A stretch of DNA of 61,321 bases from Campylobacter coli LMG 9860 (GCF_000254135.1 NZ_AINS01000041.1:1-61321), one strand, 5' to 3'. Positions 30,561 through 39,759 are shown, counted from the stretch's first letter. Notes: generated from the letters alone by a model not told the origin. Made by a program: numbers and translations.

Positions 30561-31211
30561 TTAGAATTTATTGCAAGAAATTTTATAATCATTGATTTCT
30601 TCGCTCTGGATATTGTTATTGGGTACTTCATAACATTCTTCAAACCGAGAAGTTTTGATAATCTTAACATAAGAACTCGGTATAGCAATGCCATTTTTAA
30701 TAAATTTAGGATTTTTACCATAAAGTATTAGATTTAGCACTTCAACGCTTTGGAATTTAAAAGCAAGACTTCTTTCTCTTTGTTCGATTTCATTCCAAAC
30801 CGTTGCATTAACTTGTGCATTTTGTGGAGTGATATTACTCATCAAAAAAACCGATGTTTGTGCTGCTTTACTAAAGCGAAAAGAAGCATTTGAGGCTATA
30901 TGTCCTCGGGTATAACCACTATTTTTATAATCACTCCAAGTACTGCGGTATTTTTTAGGGATATTTGTGTCATCTTCAAAGCGAGCTCGTTTTTTGATCT
31001 GTTTTTCTTTTAGATTGGACGCTTCGACTTTATAGGCTACGGCTTTAGTGCCTTTGAGTTTATAATCATAACAATTGGTATAAAAAAATTTATCCAAAAC
31101 AACAGAGCAATTTAAAGGATTAAAATAAGGCGCAAAATCTTTATCGGGCTTATAAGCTTCTAAAGCAAAAACATGAAGTGTAAATGCTAATAAAAAGATG
31201 ATAAGTTTCAT
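30561..31211 (-). CDS. Secreted DNA/RNA non-specific endonuclease
   Basis: 216 aa with an N-terminal signal peptide (MKLIIFLLAFTLHVFA) and the beta-beta-alpha-metal nuclease motif YTRGHIASNASF (about 100-111; DRGH in classical members, TRGH here), followed by the metal-binding asparagine region NITPQNAQVN and WNEIEQRER. It is likely periplasmic or secreted; in Campylobacter such nucleases degrade external DNA. The start overlaps the nth stop by four bases. Confidence 0.88.
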   Translation of the reverse strand: MKLIIFLLAFTLHVFALEAYKPDKDFAPYFNPLNCSVVLDKFFYTNCYDYKLKGTKAVAYKVEASNLKEKQIKKRARFEDDTNIPKKYRSTWSDYKNSGYTRGHIASNASFRFSKAAQTSVFLMSNITPQNAQVNATVWNEIEQRERSLAFKFQSVEVLNLILYGKNPKFIKNGIAIPSSYVKIIKTSRFEECYEVPNNNIQSEEINDYKISCNKF

Positions 31212-31834
31212 TCAAGTTCCTTGTCTTTACTTTTGCAAAGATGGTTTAAAAAACATTCTTTACATAGAGGTTTTTTAGCCTTGCAGGTATAGCGTCCAAA
31301 AAGCACCATGGCTTGATGAAGATAGTTAAGATTGTCTTTAAATATGCGTGTTAAATCCTCTTCAGTCGCTTCAGGAGTCTTAGCCTTGCTAAGTCCTAAG
31401 CGATGAGAAACACGAAAAACATGAGTATCTACTGCCATGCAGTTTGCACCACACCATTCGATCAAAACCACATGGGCTGTTTTTTGTCCTACTCCTGCTA
31501 AGGATTTTAATTTTTCTTCATCCAGTGGAATTTCGGCGTTGAAATTTTCACGGACTGATTGAGCCATTTTGATGAGATTTTGGGCTTTGTTATTATAAAA
31601 AGAACAACTTTGTATATAGGTTTTAAGGCTTGATAAATTTGCATTTGCAAGACTTGTGATATCAGGATAAGCTTTAAAAAGCTCAGGGGTGATAAGATTA
31701 ACCCTTTTATCGGTGCATTGTGCAGAAAGCATCACACAGACTAAAAGTTCATAGAGATTTGAAAACTTTAATTCTGTAGTAGGCTTATCAAAATGTTTTA
31801 AAAAAAGTTCTTTGATTTCTGAATTTCTTTTCAT
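31208..31834 (-). CDS. nth: Endonuclease III
   Basis: 208 aa base-excision repair glycosylase/lyase for oxidised pyrimidines. The helix-hairpin-helix LAGVGQKTAHVV (about 110-121) contains the catalytic lysine, the catalytic aspartate is in AVDTHVFRV, and the iron-sulfur loop C-X6-C-X2-C-X5-C closes the protein (CKAKKPLCKECFLNHLC). Convergent or divergent neighbours do not suggest special regulation; it heads a short minus-strand operon. Confidence 0.96.
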   Translation of the reverse strand: MKRNSEIKELFLKHFDKPTTELKFSNLYELLVCVMLSAQCTDKRVNLITPELFKAYPDITSLANANLSSLKTYIQSCSFYNNKAQNLIKMAQSVRENFNAEIPLDEEKLKSLAGVGQKTAHVVLIEWCGANCMAVDTHVFRVSHRLGLSKAKTPEATEEDLTRIFKDNLNYLHQAMVLFGRYTCKAKKPLCKECFLNHLCKSKDKELE

Positions 31835-31873
31835 TTTTTTATTTTAATTAATTAGCTTTAAACCAAGTTGAGA

Positions 31874-31879
31874 TATAAT
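31874..31879 (+). promoter_or_regulatory. -10 box for peb4-fba
   Basis: TATAAT 38 bases before the peb4 ATG, with AAGGAAG at 31904-31910 as ribosome binding site. It fits the strong expression expected for PEB4 and aldolase. Confidence 0.65.
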
Positions 31880-31916
31880 TGATTTTAATCTATTTTATTA
31901 AAAAAGGAAGTCTAAA

Positions 31917-32738
31917 ATGAGAAAAGTTTCTTTAATTGCCGCAGCTTTAATTGCAGGTGTAACTTTAAATTTAAATGCAGCTACTATAGCTACTGTAAAT
32001 GGTAAAAATATAAGCGATACTGAAGTGAGTGAATTTTTTGCACCGATGCTTAGAGGAGAGGATTTTAAAAGCTTGCCTGATCATCAAAAAAAGGCTCTTT
32101 TGCAACAATACATCATGCAAGATTTGATACTACAAGATGCTAAAAAACAAAATTTAGAAAAAGATCCTCTTTATAAAAAAGAATTAGAACGCGCAAAAGA
32201 TAGCATACTTGTTAATGTTTATCAAGAAAAAATTCTTAATTCTATTAAAGTTGATTCTTCTAAAGTTAAAGCATTTTACGAACAAAATAAAGAAAAATAT
32301 ATCAAACCTGCTGCAGTTCAAGCTAAGCACATTTTAGTATCTAGCGAACAAGAAGCTAAAGATATCATTAAAGAACTCAAAGGTTTAAAAGGTAAAGCTT
32401 TAGATGATAAATTCAGCCAGCTTGCTCAAGAAAAATCAATCGATCCAGGTTCAAAAAATCAAGGTGGAGAATTAGGTTGGTTTGATCAATCAACAATGGT
32501 AAAACCATTCACTGACGCAGCATTTGCACTTAAAAATGGCACCATTACAACCACTCCTGTAAAAACAAATTTTGGCTATCATGTAATCTTAAAAGAAAAT
32601 TCTCGTGCAAAAGAACAAATCAAATTTGATGATGTTAAAAAAGGCATTGAAAATGGTTTGAAATTTGAAGAATTTAAAAAAGTGATCAATCAAAAAGGTC
32701 AAGATTTGTTAAACAATGCTAAAGTGGAATACAAATAA
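31917..32738 (+). CDS. peb4: PEB4 / Cbf2 periplasmic chaperone, parvulin-type peptidyl-prolyl isomerase
   Basis: 273 aa major antigenic protein. The signal peptide is residues 1-21 (ends LNLNAA), the chaperone helices with MRGEDF-like segment follow, and the parvulin domain (about 135-235) has VQAKHILVSS, GGELGWFDQSTMVKPF and NFGYHVILKE. It assists outer-membrane protein assembly and adhesion in C. jejuni. The protein differs from my memory of the C. jejuni sequence at many N-terminal positions, one reason to favour C. coli. It ends at the fba start. Confidence 0.95.
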   Translation: MRKVSLIAAALIAGVTLNLNAATIATVNGKNISDTEVSEFFAPMLRGEDFKSLPDHQKKALLQQYIMQDLILQDAKKQNLEKDPLYKKELERAKDSILVNVYQEKILNSIKVDSSKVKAFYEQNKEKYIKPAAVQAKHILVSSEQEAKDIIKELKGLKGKALDDKFSQLAQEKSIDPGSKNQGGELGWFDQSTMVKPFTDAAFALKNGTITTTPVKTNFGYHVILKENSRAKEQIKFDDVKKGIENGLKFEEFKKVINQKGQDLLNNAKVEYK

Positions 32739-33802
32739 TGGGCTTGTTAGACATCGTAAAAGCAGGGGTTGTTAGCGGAGATGAGCTTAATAAAGTTTAT
32801 GAATACGCTAAAGCACAGGGTTTTGCTATCCCTGCCGTTAATGTAGTGGGAACTGATTCGATCAATGCTGTTTTAGAAGCTGCTAAAAAAGTAAATTCTC
32901 CTGTTATCATCCAATTTTCTAATGGAGGAGCGAAATTTTATGCAGGAAAAAATTGTCCACAAGGTGATGTATTAGGAGCGATTAGCGGGGCTAAGCATGT
33001 GCATTTGCTTGCTAAGGCTTATGGTATCCCAGTGATTTTACATACAGATCACGCTGCTAGAAAGCTTTTACCTTGGATAGATGGACTTATAGAAGCAAAT
33101 GCTGAGTACAAAAAAACTCACGGACAGGCTTTATTTAGCTCTCATATGCTTGACCTTAGCGAAGAGGATTTAGAAGATAATCTAAGCACTTGCGAAACAT
33201 ATCTTAAAAAACTTGATTCTTTGGGAATTTCACTCGAACTTGAACTTGGTTGCACTGGGGGAGAAGAAGATGGAGTGGATAATACAGGTATTGATAATTC
33301 TAAGCTTTATACCCAGCCTGAAGATGTAGCACTTGCATATGAAAGACTTGGGAAAATCAGCGATAAATTTTCAATAGCAGCCAGCTTTGGAAATGTACAT
33401 GGAGTTTATAAACCAGGAAATGTAAGTTTACAACCTGAAATTCTTAAAAATTCACAAAAATTTGTAAAAGAAAAATTTGGCCTAGAAGCTGATAAGCCGA
33501 TCAATTTTGTTTTCCATGGTGGAAGTGGAAGCGAATTAAAAGATATCAAAGATGCGGTGAGTTATGGTGTAGTAAAAATGAATATCGATACAGATACTCA
33601 ATGGGCATTTTGGGACGGAGTTCGCGAATATGAAGCAAAAAACCGTGAATATTTGCAAGGCCAAATTGGCAATCCAGAAGGTGAAGATAAGCCTAATAAA
33701 AAATACTACGATCCGCGTGTTTGGCTAAGAAGCGGTGAGGAAAGTATGATAAAGCGTTTAGAACTTGCTTTTGAAGATTTAAATTGTATAGGAAGAAATT
33801 AA
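32738..33802 (+). CDS. fba: Class II fructose-bisphosphate aldolase
   Basis: 354 aa zinc-dependent aldolase. Zinc and substrate ligands are in ILHTDHAARK, LELGCTGGEEDGVDN, and NFVFHGGSGS. Campylobacter lacks phosphofructokinase, so the enzyme works mainly in gluconeogenesis; this is genus knowledge. Its ATG overlaps the last base of peb4, an operon conserved in Campylobacter, and a hairpin covers its stop codon. Confidence 0.96.
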   Translation: MGLLDIVKAGVVSGDELNKVYEYAKAQGFAIPAVNVVGTDSINAVLEAAKKVNSPVIIQFSNGGAKFYAGKNCPQGDVLGAISGAKHVHLLAKAYGIPVILHTDHAARKLLPWIDGLIEANAEYKKTHGQALFSSHMLDLSEEDLEDNLSTCETYLKKLDSLGISLELELGCTGGEEDGVDNTGIDNSKLYTQPEDVALAYERLGKISDKFSIAASFGNVHGVYKPGNVSLQPEILKNSQKFVKEKFGLEADKPINFVFHGGSGSELKDIKDAVSYGVVKMNIDTDTQWAFWDGVREYEAKNREYLQGQIGNPEGEDKPNKKYYDPRVWLRSGEESMIKRLELAFEDLNCIGRN

Positions 33803-33821
33803 GCCTTTGGCTTAAATCTTC
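33791..33821 (+). terminator. Hairpin terminator spanning the fba stop codon
   Basis: A near-perfect inverted repeat, GGAAGAAATTAAGCC at 33791-33805 and GGCTTAAATCTTCC at 33809-33821 (one bulge), with a TTT loop, followed by T/A-rich sequence. The poly-T tail is imperfect, so it may also act as a 3' end stabiliser. Confidence 0.55.
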
Positions 33822-33900
33822 CAAATTTTATTTTAAAGATTTTTTAAATTGCTTGATAACAATCTTTAAAATAGAATTTAGCTAATGGGGTATTAGTGTT

Positions 33901-35355
33901 ATGGATATAAGATCGGATGAAATTTCAGAACTCATTCTGCCAGAAAGTAAAGAGAAAAAAGGATATTTGGTTTATTTAAAAATTATTTTTATACCCGCTT
34001 TACTTTATGTTTTTATTTTATTGGGTTATTATGATATTATAAATTTTAAAGTCGAATTGCACACTGTTGTTATGATAGGCTTTATTTTTTTCACAGCCCT
34101 TGTGTTTGCAAGGCATAGTTCTGAATACGCATACAGCATTTTTGAACAACAAAAAGATGAATTTAAACAAGCCTTAAAAAGACATATTATGAAGCATTTT
34201 CTTACTATAGGTAAGGATACAAAATCTAATGCAAATTTTGATGATTTTGCTTATGCTTATGTTAGGGGTGCAAGGAATGAAAACTTTGCTAGTATTGGTG
34301 CAGCTATTTTTCCTATGATGGGAATTTTAGGAACTTTTATCAGTATAGCCTTGTCTATGCCTAATTTTAGCTCTAGCGATACAGCAGCCTTAGAGCAAGA
34401 GATCGCTCTTTTGCTAAGTGGTGTAGGAACTGCTTTTTATGTTTCAATTTATGGTATTTTTCTAGCTCTTTGGTGGATGTTTTTTGAAAAATTTGGAAAG
34501 AGTAAGATCGAGCGTTTGTTAAATCGTCAAAAAAATTCTACAAGTGGATTTTTTTGGACAAAAGAAGAGCTTGATCAAAGATATTTGAGTGAAAGCTTGC
34601 AACATTTTGAAAAAATCAGTGCCATTTTTAAACAAGTAAGCAATCAAGATTTTTTTGCAGAGCTTGATCATACTATAGATAGAAAATTTGGAATTTTTCA
34701 AGATATGCTCAATGTAGAAGAAAAAGCTATAAGATTGAGTGGGGAGCATATTAAGCAAACTATGGGTGAGTTAAGTAGAGCACAAAGAGATCAAAGAGAT
34801 CTTGGAAAAATGTATGGCGAAATGCTAAATGGTATAGGAATGCTTAATCAAAATTTAAAAGAAATCAATATGCGAATGTCTGAACAATATAACCGCCTTC
34901 TTGATATCAGTAGTGAAAAAATTCAGCATTTTGATAAAACCTTGCTTGCTTTTGATGAAAAAGTAGATCGTTTTGGTAAAAATTTTGAATTATATGAAAA
35001 AGCCATTTTAGAAAGTCAAGAAAAAGTTTTTGAAGGTTTTAAAGCAAGTCTTTTTGAGGGTATGCATAAATTTAAAGAAGTTTATGAAGAAGAAAAAAGT
35101 ATCGATGCGAAAATCAAAATGATGGATAAATTAAAGCAAGAAATTAAGAATTTAAATGAAGAAACAAATGAAGTGATGGCTAAAATAGGTAAAATTCCTA
35201 ATCCTGCTCAAGAAGAGCAAGATAATATAGAAAATGAAATTCTTTCAAGCGAAAAGATAACTGAAAATACAGAGCAAACCAAAGAAAATCAAAATGATAG
35301 CGACACTTTAGATTCTAATAAAAATTTTAATAAAGAAGAAAAAGAAGATAAATGA
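33901..35355 (+). CDS. MotA/TolQ/ExbB-family proton channel subunit with long coiled-coil tail (ZorA-like)
   Basis: 484 aa. Two N-terminal hydrophobic helices (about 23-45 and 53-70) and two longer ones (about 128-150 and 172-198) carry the family segments FPMMGILGTFISIALS and LLLSGVGTAFYVSIYG, as in MotA and TolQ. From about 205 the protein is a long charged helical region with coiled-coil character (FDEKVDRFGKNFELYEKA) and ends in an acidic, Glu/Asn/Lys-rich tail. This long cytoplasmic tail recalls ZorA of Zorya systems rather than flagellar MotA. The stop overlaps the start of the MotB-like partner. No ZorC, ZorD or ZorE gene is adjacent. Function unknown. Confidence 0.8.
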   Translation: MDIRSDEISELILPESKEKKGYLVYLKIIFIPALLYVFILLGYYDIINFKVELHTVVMIGFIFFTALVFARHSSEYAYSIFEQQKDEFKQALKRHIMKHFLTIGKDTKSNANFDDFAYAYVRGARNENFASIGAAIFPMMGILGTFISIALSMPNFSSSDTAALEQEIALLLSGVGTAFYVSIYGIFLALWWMFFEKFGKSKIERLLNRQKNSTSGFFWTKEELDQRYLSESLQHFEKISAIFKQVSNQDFFAELDHTIDRKFGIFQDMLNVEEKAIRLSGEHIKQTMGELSRAQRDQRDLGKMYGEMLNGIGMLNQNLKEINMRMSEQYNRLLDISSEKIQHFDKTLLAFDEKVDRFGKNFELYEKAILESQEKVFEGFKASLFEGMHKFKEVYEEEKSIDAKIKMMDKLKQEIKNLNEETNEVMAKIGKIPNPAQEEQDNIENEILSSEKITENTEQTKENQNDSDTLDSNKNFNKEEKEDK

Positions 35356-36302
35356 AAAATGAGCAAGAAGAAGGTAATTTTTGGATAGCCTATGCTGACT
35401 TGATGGCAGGGCTACTTTTTGTTTTTATCCTGTTAATAGGTGTTATTGTGGTTAAATACGTTTTAACTCAAAGCGATCTAAGAGAAATTAAAGATAATCT
35501 TAACAAACAAGAAGCACGCTTAGAAGAAAGTAAGGAAGAGCTTAGAAATAAAGAAGCTATTGTTTTTAAATTAAGCTCTGATTTAAATAATGCTTCAAGT
35601 GCTTTAAATCTTATAAATTCTCAAAAAGCAGAACTTGAAGCAAATATCACTAATTATGAGCAATTAAGCAAAGAGCTTAATTCATCTATAGATAATAAAG
35701 ATAAGCAAATTTTGATTTTGCTAGGTCAGCTAGAAAAGAAAGATGAAGAAATTAGAAATTTGCAAGAAAGCTTTGATAAAGCAAAAGAAAAGGTTCAAAA
35801 TTTAAGTTTGATTCGCGAGAATCTAAGTAAAGAGCTACAAGCTAAACTCGATAGCAATATCACCATAGATCAAAAAACAGGTTCTATTTCTTTACCTTCT
35901 GAGGTATTGTTTGATAAGGATTCTTATACGCTTAAAAATGAAGCTAAGGCGAGTTTGAGAAAAATTTTAAGTGAGTATTTTAATGCTATTATCAATGATC
36001 CAAAGATTTTGTCTAATATTGAAAATATTATCATTGAAGGGCATACGGATAGTGATGGATCTTATATTTATAATCTTGATTTATCCCAAAAGCGTGCTTA
36101 TGAAGTGATGAATTTTATCTATACTTTTTATAAGGATATAAGATTGCAAAAACTTTTGATGGCAAGTGGCAGATCGTTTTCTGATCCTGTTTTTGTAAAT
36201 GGAGTAGAGGATAAAGATAAAAGCCGCCGCATAGAGATTAAATTCAGTATTAAAAATGATAATGCTTTAAAAGATGTTGAAAAGTTTTTTGAGTTTCACT
36301 AA
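35352..36302 (+). CDS. MotB/OmpA-family partner of the ion-driven motor (ZorB-like)
   Basis: 316 aa. One transmembrane helix near the N-terminus (about 14-36) begins with FWIAYADLMAGLLFVF; the aspartate in YADL aligns with the ion-conducting Asp of MotB. A long coiled coil (about 45-165) leads to an OmpA-like peptidoglycan-binding domain (about 175-310) with IEGHTDSDG and a closing DKSRRIEIKF. The four-base overlap with the MotA-like gene makes a stator-like 5:2 complex likely. It is distinct from the flagellar motAB pair that Campylobacter also has. Confidence 0.83.
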   Translation: MKNEQEEGNFWIAYADLMAGLLFVFILLIGVIVVKYVLTQSDLREIKDNLNKQEARLEESKEELRNKEAIVFKLSSDLNNASSALNLINSQKAELEANITNYEQLSKELNSSIDNKDKQILILLGQLEKKDEEIRNLQESFDKAKEKVQNLSLIRENLSKELQAKLDSNITIDQKTGSISLPSEVLFDKDSYTLKNEAKASLRKILSEYFNAIINDPKILSNIENIIIEGHTDSDGSYIYNLDLSQKRAYEVMNFIYTFYKDIRLQKLLMASGRSFSDPVFVNGVEDKDKSRRIEIKFSIKNDNALKDVEKFFEFH

Positions 36303-36311
36303 GAATTTTAA

Positions 36312-37181
36312 ATGCTAATTTCTCCTATAGAAAAAATTCAATTTCAAGGATTTGAATTTTATATCAAGCGTGATGATTTGCTAGGAGAGATCAATGGAAA
36401 TAAAGCTAGAAAACTTGCTTTTTACCTTTCTCAAAATTATAATCAGAGCCAACGCTTTATAAGTTATGGTGGCATTCAAAGTAATGCTTTAGTAGCACTT
36501 AGCATATTTGCAAGTAAAAGAAATTTAACTCTTATTTATGCTTGCGAAAAGATTCCTACTTATCTAAGAAATAATCCTTGCGGTAATTATAAATTAGCCT
36601 TGGAAAATAATGTTTATTTTATTGAAAATCATAGCGATAAAGACTTAAAAACATTTGCACTTTCTTTGTGTGAAAAAGATGATGTTTTTATAGAGCAAGG
36701 AGTTGCTAATTTAAATGCCGAATCAGGTTATATTCAACTAGCCAAGGAAATAGAAAGTCAAAGTAAAAATTTAGGTTTAGATTTTGATATTTTTCTACCC
36801 TCTGGCACAGGAACTTCGGCTGCATTTTTAGCTAAAAATTCCAAATTTAAAGTTTTTACTTGTGCTTGTGTTGGAGATGAGTGCTACCTTAAAACTCAAA
36901 TTTTAAATCTTATTAAAAATTATGATTTTTCGAATTTAGAAATTCTAAAAAGTGATAAAAAATATCATTTTGCTAAACTTTATCTAGAATTTTATCAGCT
37001 TTATAAAGATTTAAAACAAGAATGTCAAATAGAATTTGACTTGCTTTATGACATGCTAGGATTGAGCATAGCCTTAAAAAGAGAATGGAAAAATCCCTTG
37101 CTTTATATCCACCAAGGAGGAATTTCTGGAAATTCCTCTATGTTAGAAAGATATATATTTAAATATTGTAAAGATAAATGA
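36312..37181 (+). CDS. PLP-dependent ACC deaminase / D-cysteine desulfhydrase-like enzyme
   Basis: 289 aa tryptophan-synthase-beta-fold enzyme. The PLP lysine is in INGNKARKLAF (about 28-38; usually GGNKxRKLE), followed by YGGIQSNAL that cradles the cofactor, and the phosphate-binding PSGTGTSAAF around residue 162. The end HQGGISGN matches the family. The exact substrate is unknown; relatives act on D-cysteine or 1-aminocyclopropane-1-carboxylate. It starts nine bases after the ZorB-like gene and may share its transcript. Confidence 0.82.
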   Translation: MLISPIEKIQFQGFEFYIKRDDLLGEINGNKARKLAFYLSQNYNQSQRFISYGGIQSNALVALSIFASKRNLTLIYACEKIPTYLRNNPCGNYKLALENNVYFIENHSDKDLKTFALSLCEKDDVFIEQGVANLNAESGYIQLAKEIESQSKNLGLDFDIFLPSGTGTSAAFLAKNSKFKVFTCACVGDECYLKTQILNLIKNYDFSNLEILKSDKKYHFAKLYLEFYQLYKDLKQECQIEFDLLYDMLGLSIALKREWKNPLLYIHQGGISGNSSMLERYIFKYCKDK

Positions 37182-37182
37182 T

Positions 37183-37638
37183 TTATTTTTGTAGATGGCT
37201 TAAAAGATTTTTACACGCTAAAGAAATGATTTGATAGGTTTCATCAAAATTCCCACTATACCATGGATCAGGGACTTCATCATATCCTAAATGAGAAGCA
37301 AAATCAGTGATTTTTAAAAGTTTATTTTGAGTATTTTTATAATTTTTTTGAACATTCTTAAAATTAGAATTATCCATGGTGATTAAAAAATCACTTTCAT
37401 CACAAAGTGCTTGAGTGAGTTTTTTGCTTGTAAAATTTTGATATTTTATATTTAAGCTTTTAAGTTTATTTTGAGTGCCATAGTGCATATTTTCTCCATC
37501 GTGTTCTCCTGAGGTTCCAGCACTGGTTATAAAAAATTCTTTTTCTAAATTTGCTTTTTTAACAAGATCTTTCATAACAAATTCAGCCATGGGGGAACGA
37601 CAAATATTTCCAAGACATACAAAAACTATCTTTTTCAT
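37183..37638 (-). CDS. Low-molecular-weight protein-tyrosine phosphatase
   Basis: 151 aa from the second ATG (37638), chosen because AAGGA then sits at proper spacing; the upstream ATG 37644 is inside the ribosome binding region. The phosphatase loop CLGNICRS (CX5R) is at the N-terminus and the general-acid DPWY motif near residue 119. No tyrosine kinase gene lies next to it, so its substrate is unknown; cap-locus kinases are usual partners elsewhere. Divergent from the MFS gene. Confidence 0.93.
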   Translation of the reverse strand: MKKIVFVCLGNICRSPMAEFVMKDLVKKANLEKEFFITSAGTSGEHDGENMHYGTQNKLKSLNIKYQNFTSKKLTQALCDESDFLITMDNSNFKNVQKNYKNTQNKLLKITDFASHLGYDEVPDPWYSGNFDETYQIISLACKNLLSHLQK

Positions 37639-37691
37639 TTTCATCCTTGAAATTTAATTGAAAATTATAAAAAATATCATACAATAATTTT

Positions 37692-38876
37692 ATGGAAAAT
37701 TTCAATAGGACTTTATGGGTATGTTGGTTTGGCGTCTTTACTACAAGTATGGGACTTAGTCAAATTGCTCCAATCTTGCCTTTATATATCAAAGAATTAG
37801 GACATACAGATACTAGCGAAATCGCATTTTACTCAGGATTAGCTTTTGGAATCACACCGCTTGGAATGGCTATTTTTTCACCTTTGTGGGCATATTTGGG
37901 TGCAAAATACGGCTATAAAAATATGCTACTTCGAGCAAGTTTAGGAATGTCAGCTTTAACGCTGTGGCTTAGTTTTGCTCATGATGCTATGGAAGTGGTT
38001 TTGATACGAGGTTTAACGGGTATTGTATCAGGATTTACCGCAGCAGCTGTTGTTTTTATCGCTGTAATAGCACCCAAAGAAAAAGTAGCTTATGCTTTGG
38101 GGACACTTTCTACTGCATCTATCAGTGGGAGTTTGTTAGGTCCTTTATTTGGTGGAGTTGCGGCAGGAATTTTTAGCATTAGTGCAGTTTTTGATTTGGT
38201 AGCCTTTTTGCTTGCTTGTTCTTTTGTGACAATTTTTCTTTTTATTCATGAGAGAAAAATTCAAAAAGAAGCAAAAAAAAATACTCAAGAATTTAAAGAA
38301 AATAAAAAACTTATTGTTATTATTTTTATCACAACTTTTATCACTCAGTTTGGAACTTTTGGGGTTATGCCTATTTTAAGTCTTTATGTAGAACAAATTT
38401 ATCAAGGTGAAAATTTGGCTCTTTGGGCAGGTATAGTTGTAGCTGCAAGTGGGATTAGCAACCTTTTCTTTGCGCCAAAACTTGGAAAAATAGCAGATAA
38501 AATCGGCCCTAGTAAGGTTATTTTTAGCGCTTTGATATTTTGTGGAATTTGTTTTTATTTACAATCCTTGGCTACCAATGTTTATGCACTTATTTTCGTA
38601 AGATTGCTTATAGGAATAGGTCTTGGAGGACTTTTGCCTTGCGTGAATGCTTTGCTTAAAAAAGGTGTTAGTGCTAAAAATTTAAGCCTTGTATTTGGCT
38701 TTAATCAAACTTGTCAGTTTTTAGGAAATTTTTGCGGTGCTTTTGGAGGAGGATTGATAACAGCGCATTTTAGTGTAGAACTTGTTTTTGCTTTTATTTG
38801 CTGTATTTTTATTTTAAATGCTATATTTTTTTTGATATTTGAAAGAAATTATATTTTTTCTAATCAAGGTTTATAA
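37692..38876 (+). CDS. Major facilitator superfamily drug-efflux-type transporter
   Basis: 394 aa with twelve hydrophobic helices in two halves separated by a charged loop (about 190-205, KIQKEAKKNTQEFKENKK). Motif A appears as LGAKYGYKNMLLRAS between helices 2 and 3, and a repeat of it as LGKIADKIGPSKV in the second half. It resembles DHA1 multidrug exporters (TetA/MdtG group). The ATG follows a 47-base divergent spacer and has no strong Shine-Dalgarno. Confidence 0.87.
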   Translation: MENFNRTLWVCWFGVFTTSMGLSQIAPILPLYIKELGHTDTSEIAFYSGLAFGITPLGMAIFSPLWAYLGAKYGYKNMLLRASLGMSALTLWLSFAHDAMEVVLIRGLTGIVSGFTAAAVVFIAVIAPKEKVAYALGTLSTASISGSLLGPLFGGVAAGIFSISAVFDLVAFLLACSFVTIFLFIHERKIQKEAKKNTQEFKENKKLIVIIFITTFITQFGTFGVMPILSLYVEQIYQGENLALWAGIVVAASGISNLFFAPKLGKIADKIGPSKVIFSALIFCGICFYLQSLATNVYALIFVRLLIGIGLGGLLPCVNALLKKGVSAKNLSLVFGFNQTCQFLGNFCGAFGGGLITAHFSVELVFAFICCIFILNAIFFLIFERNYIFSNQGL

Positions 38877-38896
38877 TTCTTTAGAAAGGTGATTTT

Positions 38897-39553
38897 ATGG
38901 AACTCATTTTACTTAGTTTGATTGTTATTTTGCTTGTATTTGTCATTATAAAGCAGTTTAAAAATAGCTCTAAAATAGAAGAGAAGGACATTCATATTAG
39001 CAATGATATTACCCAACTTAAATCCATAGGAGAGCTTAGTGTTTTTCAAGTCTTTAGTAAAGAAATTGTTACTAAAAAAGATAGTGCTTTTAACGGAATT
39101 TGGAAAAGTATTTTGGGTTGGTCTTTAAGCGAAAGACAGATTGCTTTGATTTTTGAATTTGAGATCACATTTTTATATGATTTAAGAGATAAAAATTTTG
39201 AAATCATAGTTTTAGATAATGATCATTATAAGATTATTATGCCTGAATGCAAATACAAGCACAGCATTATAGATATGAAATTTTATGATGAAAAAAATGC
39301 TAAATTTTTGCCTTTTTTACTGCCTGATTCTATTAATAGCACAGGACTTAGCTTTAGTGAAAATGACAAAAATAAACTTATAAGAGAAGCCAAAGAAGAG
39401 GTTAAAGAATTGTCATTAAATCTTATTAGAAATTTAGAAAGTAAAATTCACAAAAGTGCTAGAGATACTTTAGAAGCTATAGCCAAAGGTTTTGGAGCAA
39501 AAAAGGTAGAGTTTGAATTTAAGGACAATACTCAAAAGCTAGATATAAACTAG
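38897..39553 (+). CDS. Membrane-anchored DUF4230-like protein
   Basis: 218 aa with one N-terminal anchor (about 2-20) and an extracytoplasmic domain. The pattern QLKSIGELSVFQVFSKEIV and then a Tyr/Asp strand FLYDLRDKNFEI resembles DUF4230 proteins, and a C-terminal helix (RDTLEAIAKGFGAKKVEFEF) closes it. Its function is unknown. It lies 20 bases after the MFS gene and ends overlapping the convergent tautomerase by four bases. Confidence 0.7.
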   Translation: MELILLSLIVILLVFVIIKQFKNSSKIEEKDIHISNDITQLKSIGELSVFQVFSKEIVTKKDSAFNGIWKSILGWSLSERQIALIFEFEITFLYDLRDKNFEIIVLDNDHYKIIMPECKYKHSIIDMKFYDEKNAKFLPFLLPDSINSTGLSFSENDKNKLIREAKEEVKELSLNLIRNLESKIHKSARDTLEAIAKGFGAKKVEFEFKDNTQKLDIN

Positions 39554-39759
39554 CTTTTTTCTTTTCTTACTTGAGTGATACTTTTTCCACCTAAGCCGTA
39601 ATTGTCTGTATCGATTTCATCAATGATTACTACGGTTGAGGCTTTGTTTTTGTTTAAAACTTTAGCGAGTAAATCTGTCACTCCTGCGATAAGCTCTTGT
39701 TTTTGTTCGCTTGTAGGTTCACCGTTTTCTTTGGTAATGCGTATATTTACAAAAGGCAT
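39550..39759 (-). CDS. 4-oxalocrotonate tautomerase family protein
   Basis: 69 aa. The catalytic Pro follows the initiator Met (MPFVNIRI), Arg is present at position 8, and the hydrophobic core VIIDEIDTDNYGLGGKS matches small tautomerases. AAGGAG lies just upstream. The natural substrate in Campylobacter is not known; there is no aromatic catabolic cluster nearby. Confidence 0.9.
   Translation of the reverse strand: MPFVNIRITKENGEPTSEQKQELIAGVTDLLAKVLNKNKASTVVIIDEIDTDNYGLGGKSITQVRKEKS

Noticed and set aside
33901-36302. Complete Zorya anti-phage defence system
   Set aside because: Only ZorA- and ZorB-like genes are present; flanking genes are fba and a PLP enzyme, with no ZorC, ZorD or ZorE. 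The pair is reported as an orphan motor instead.
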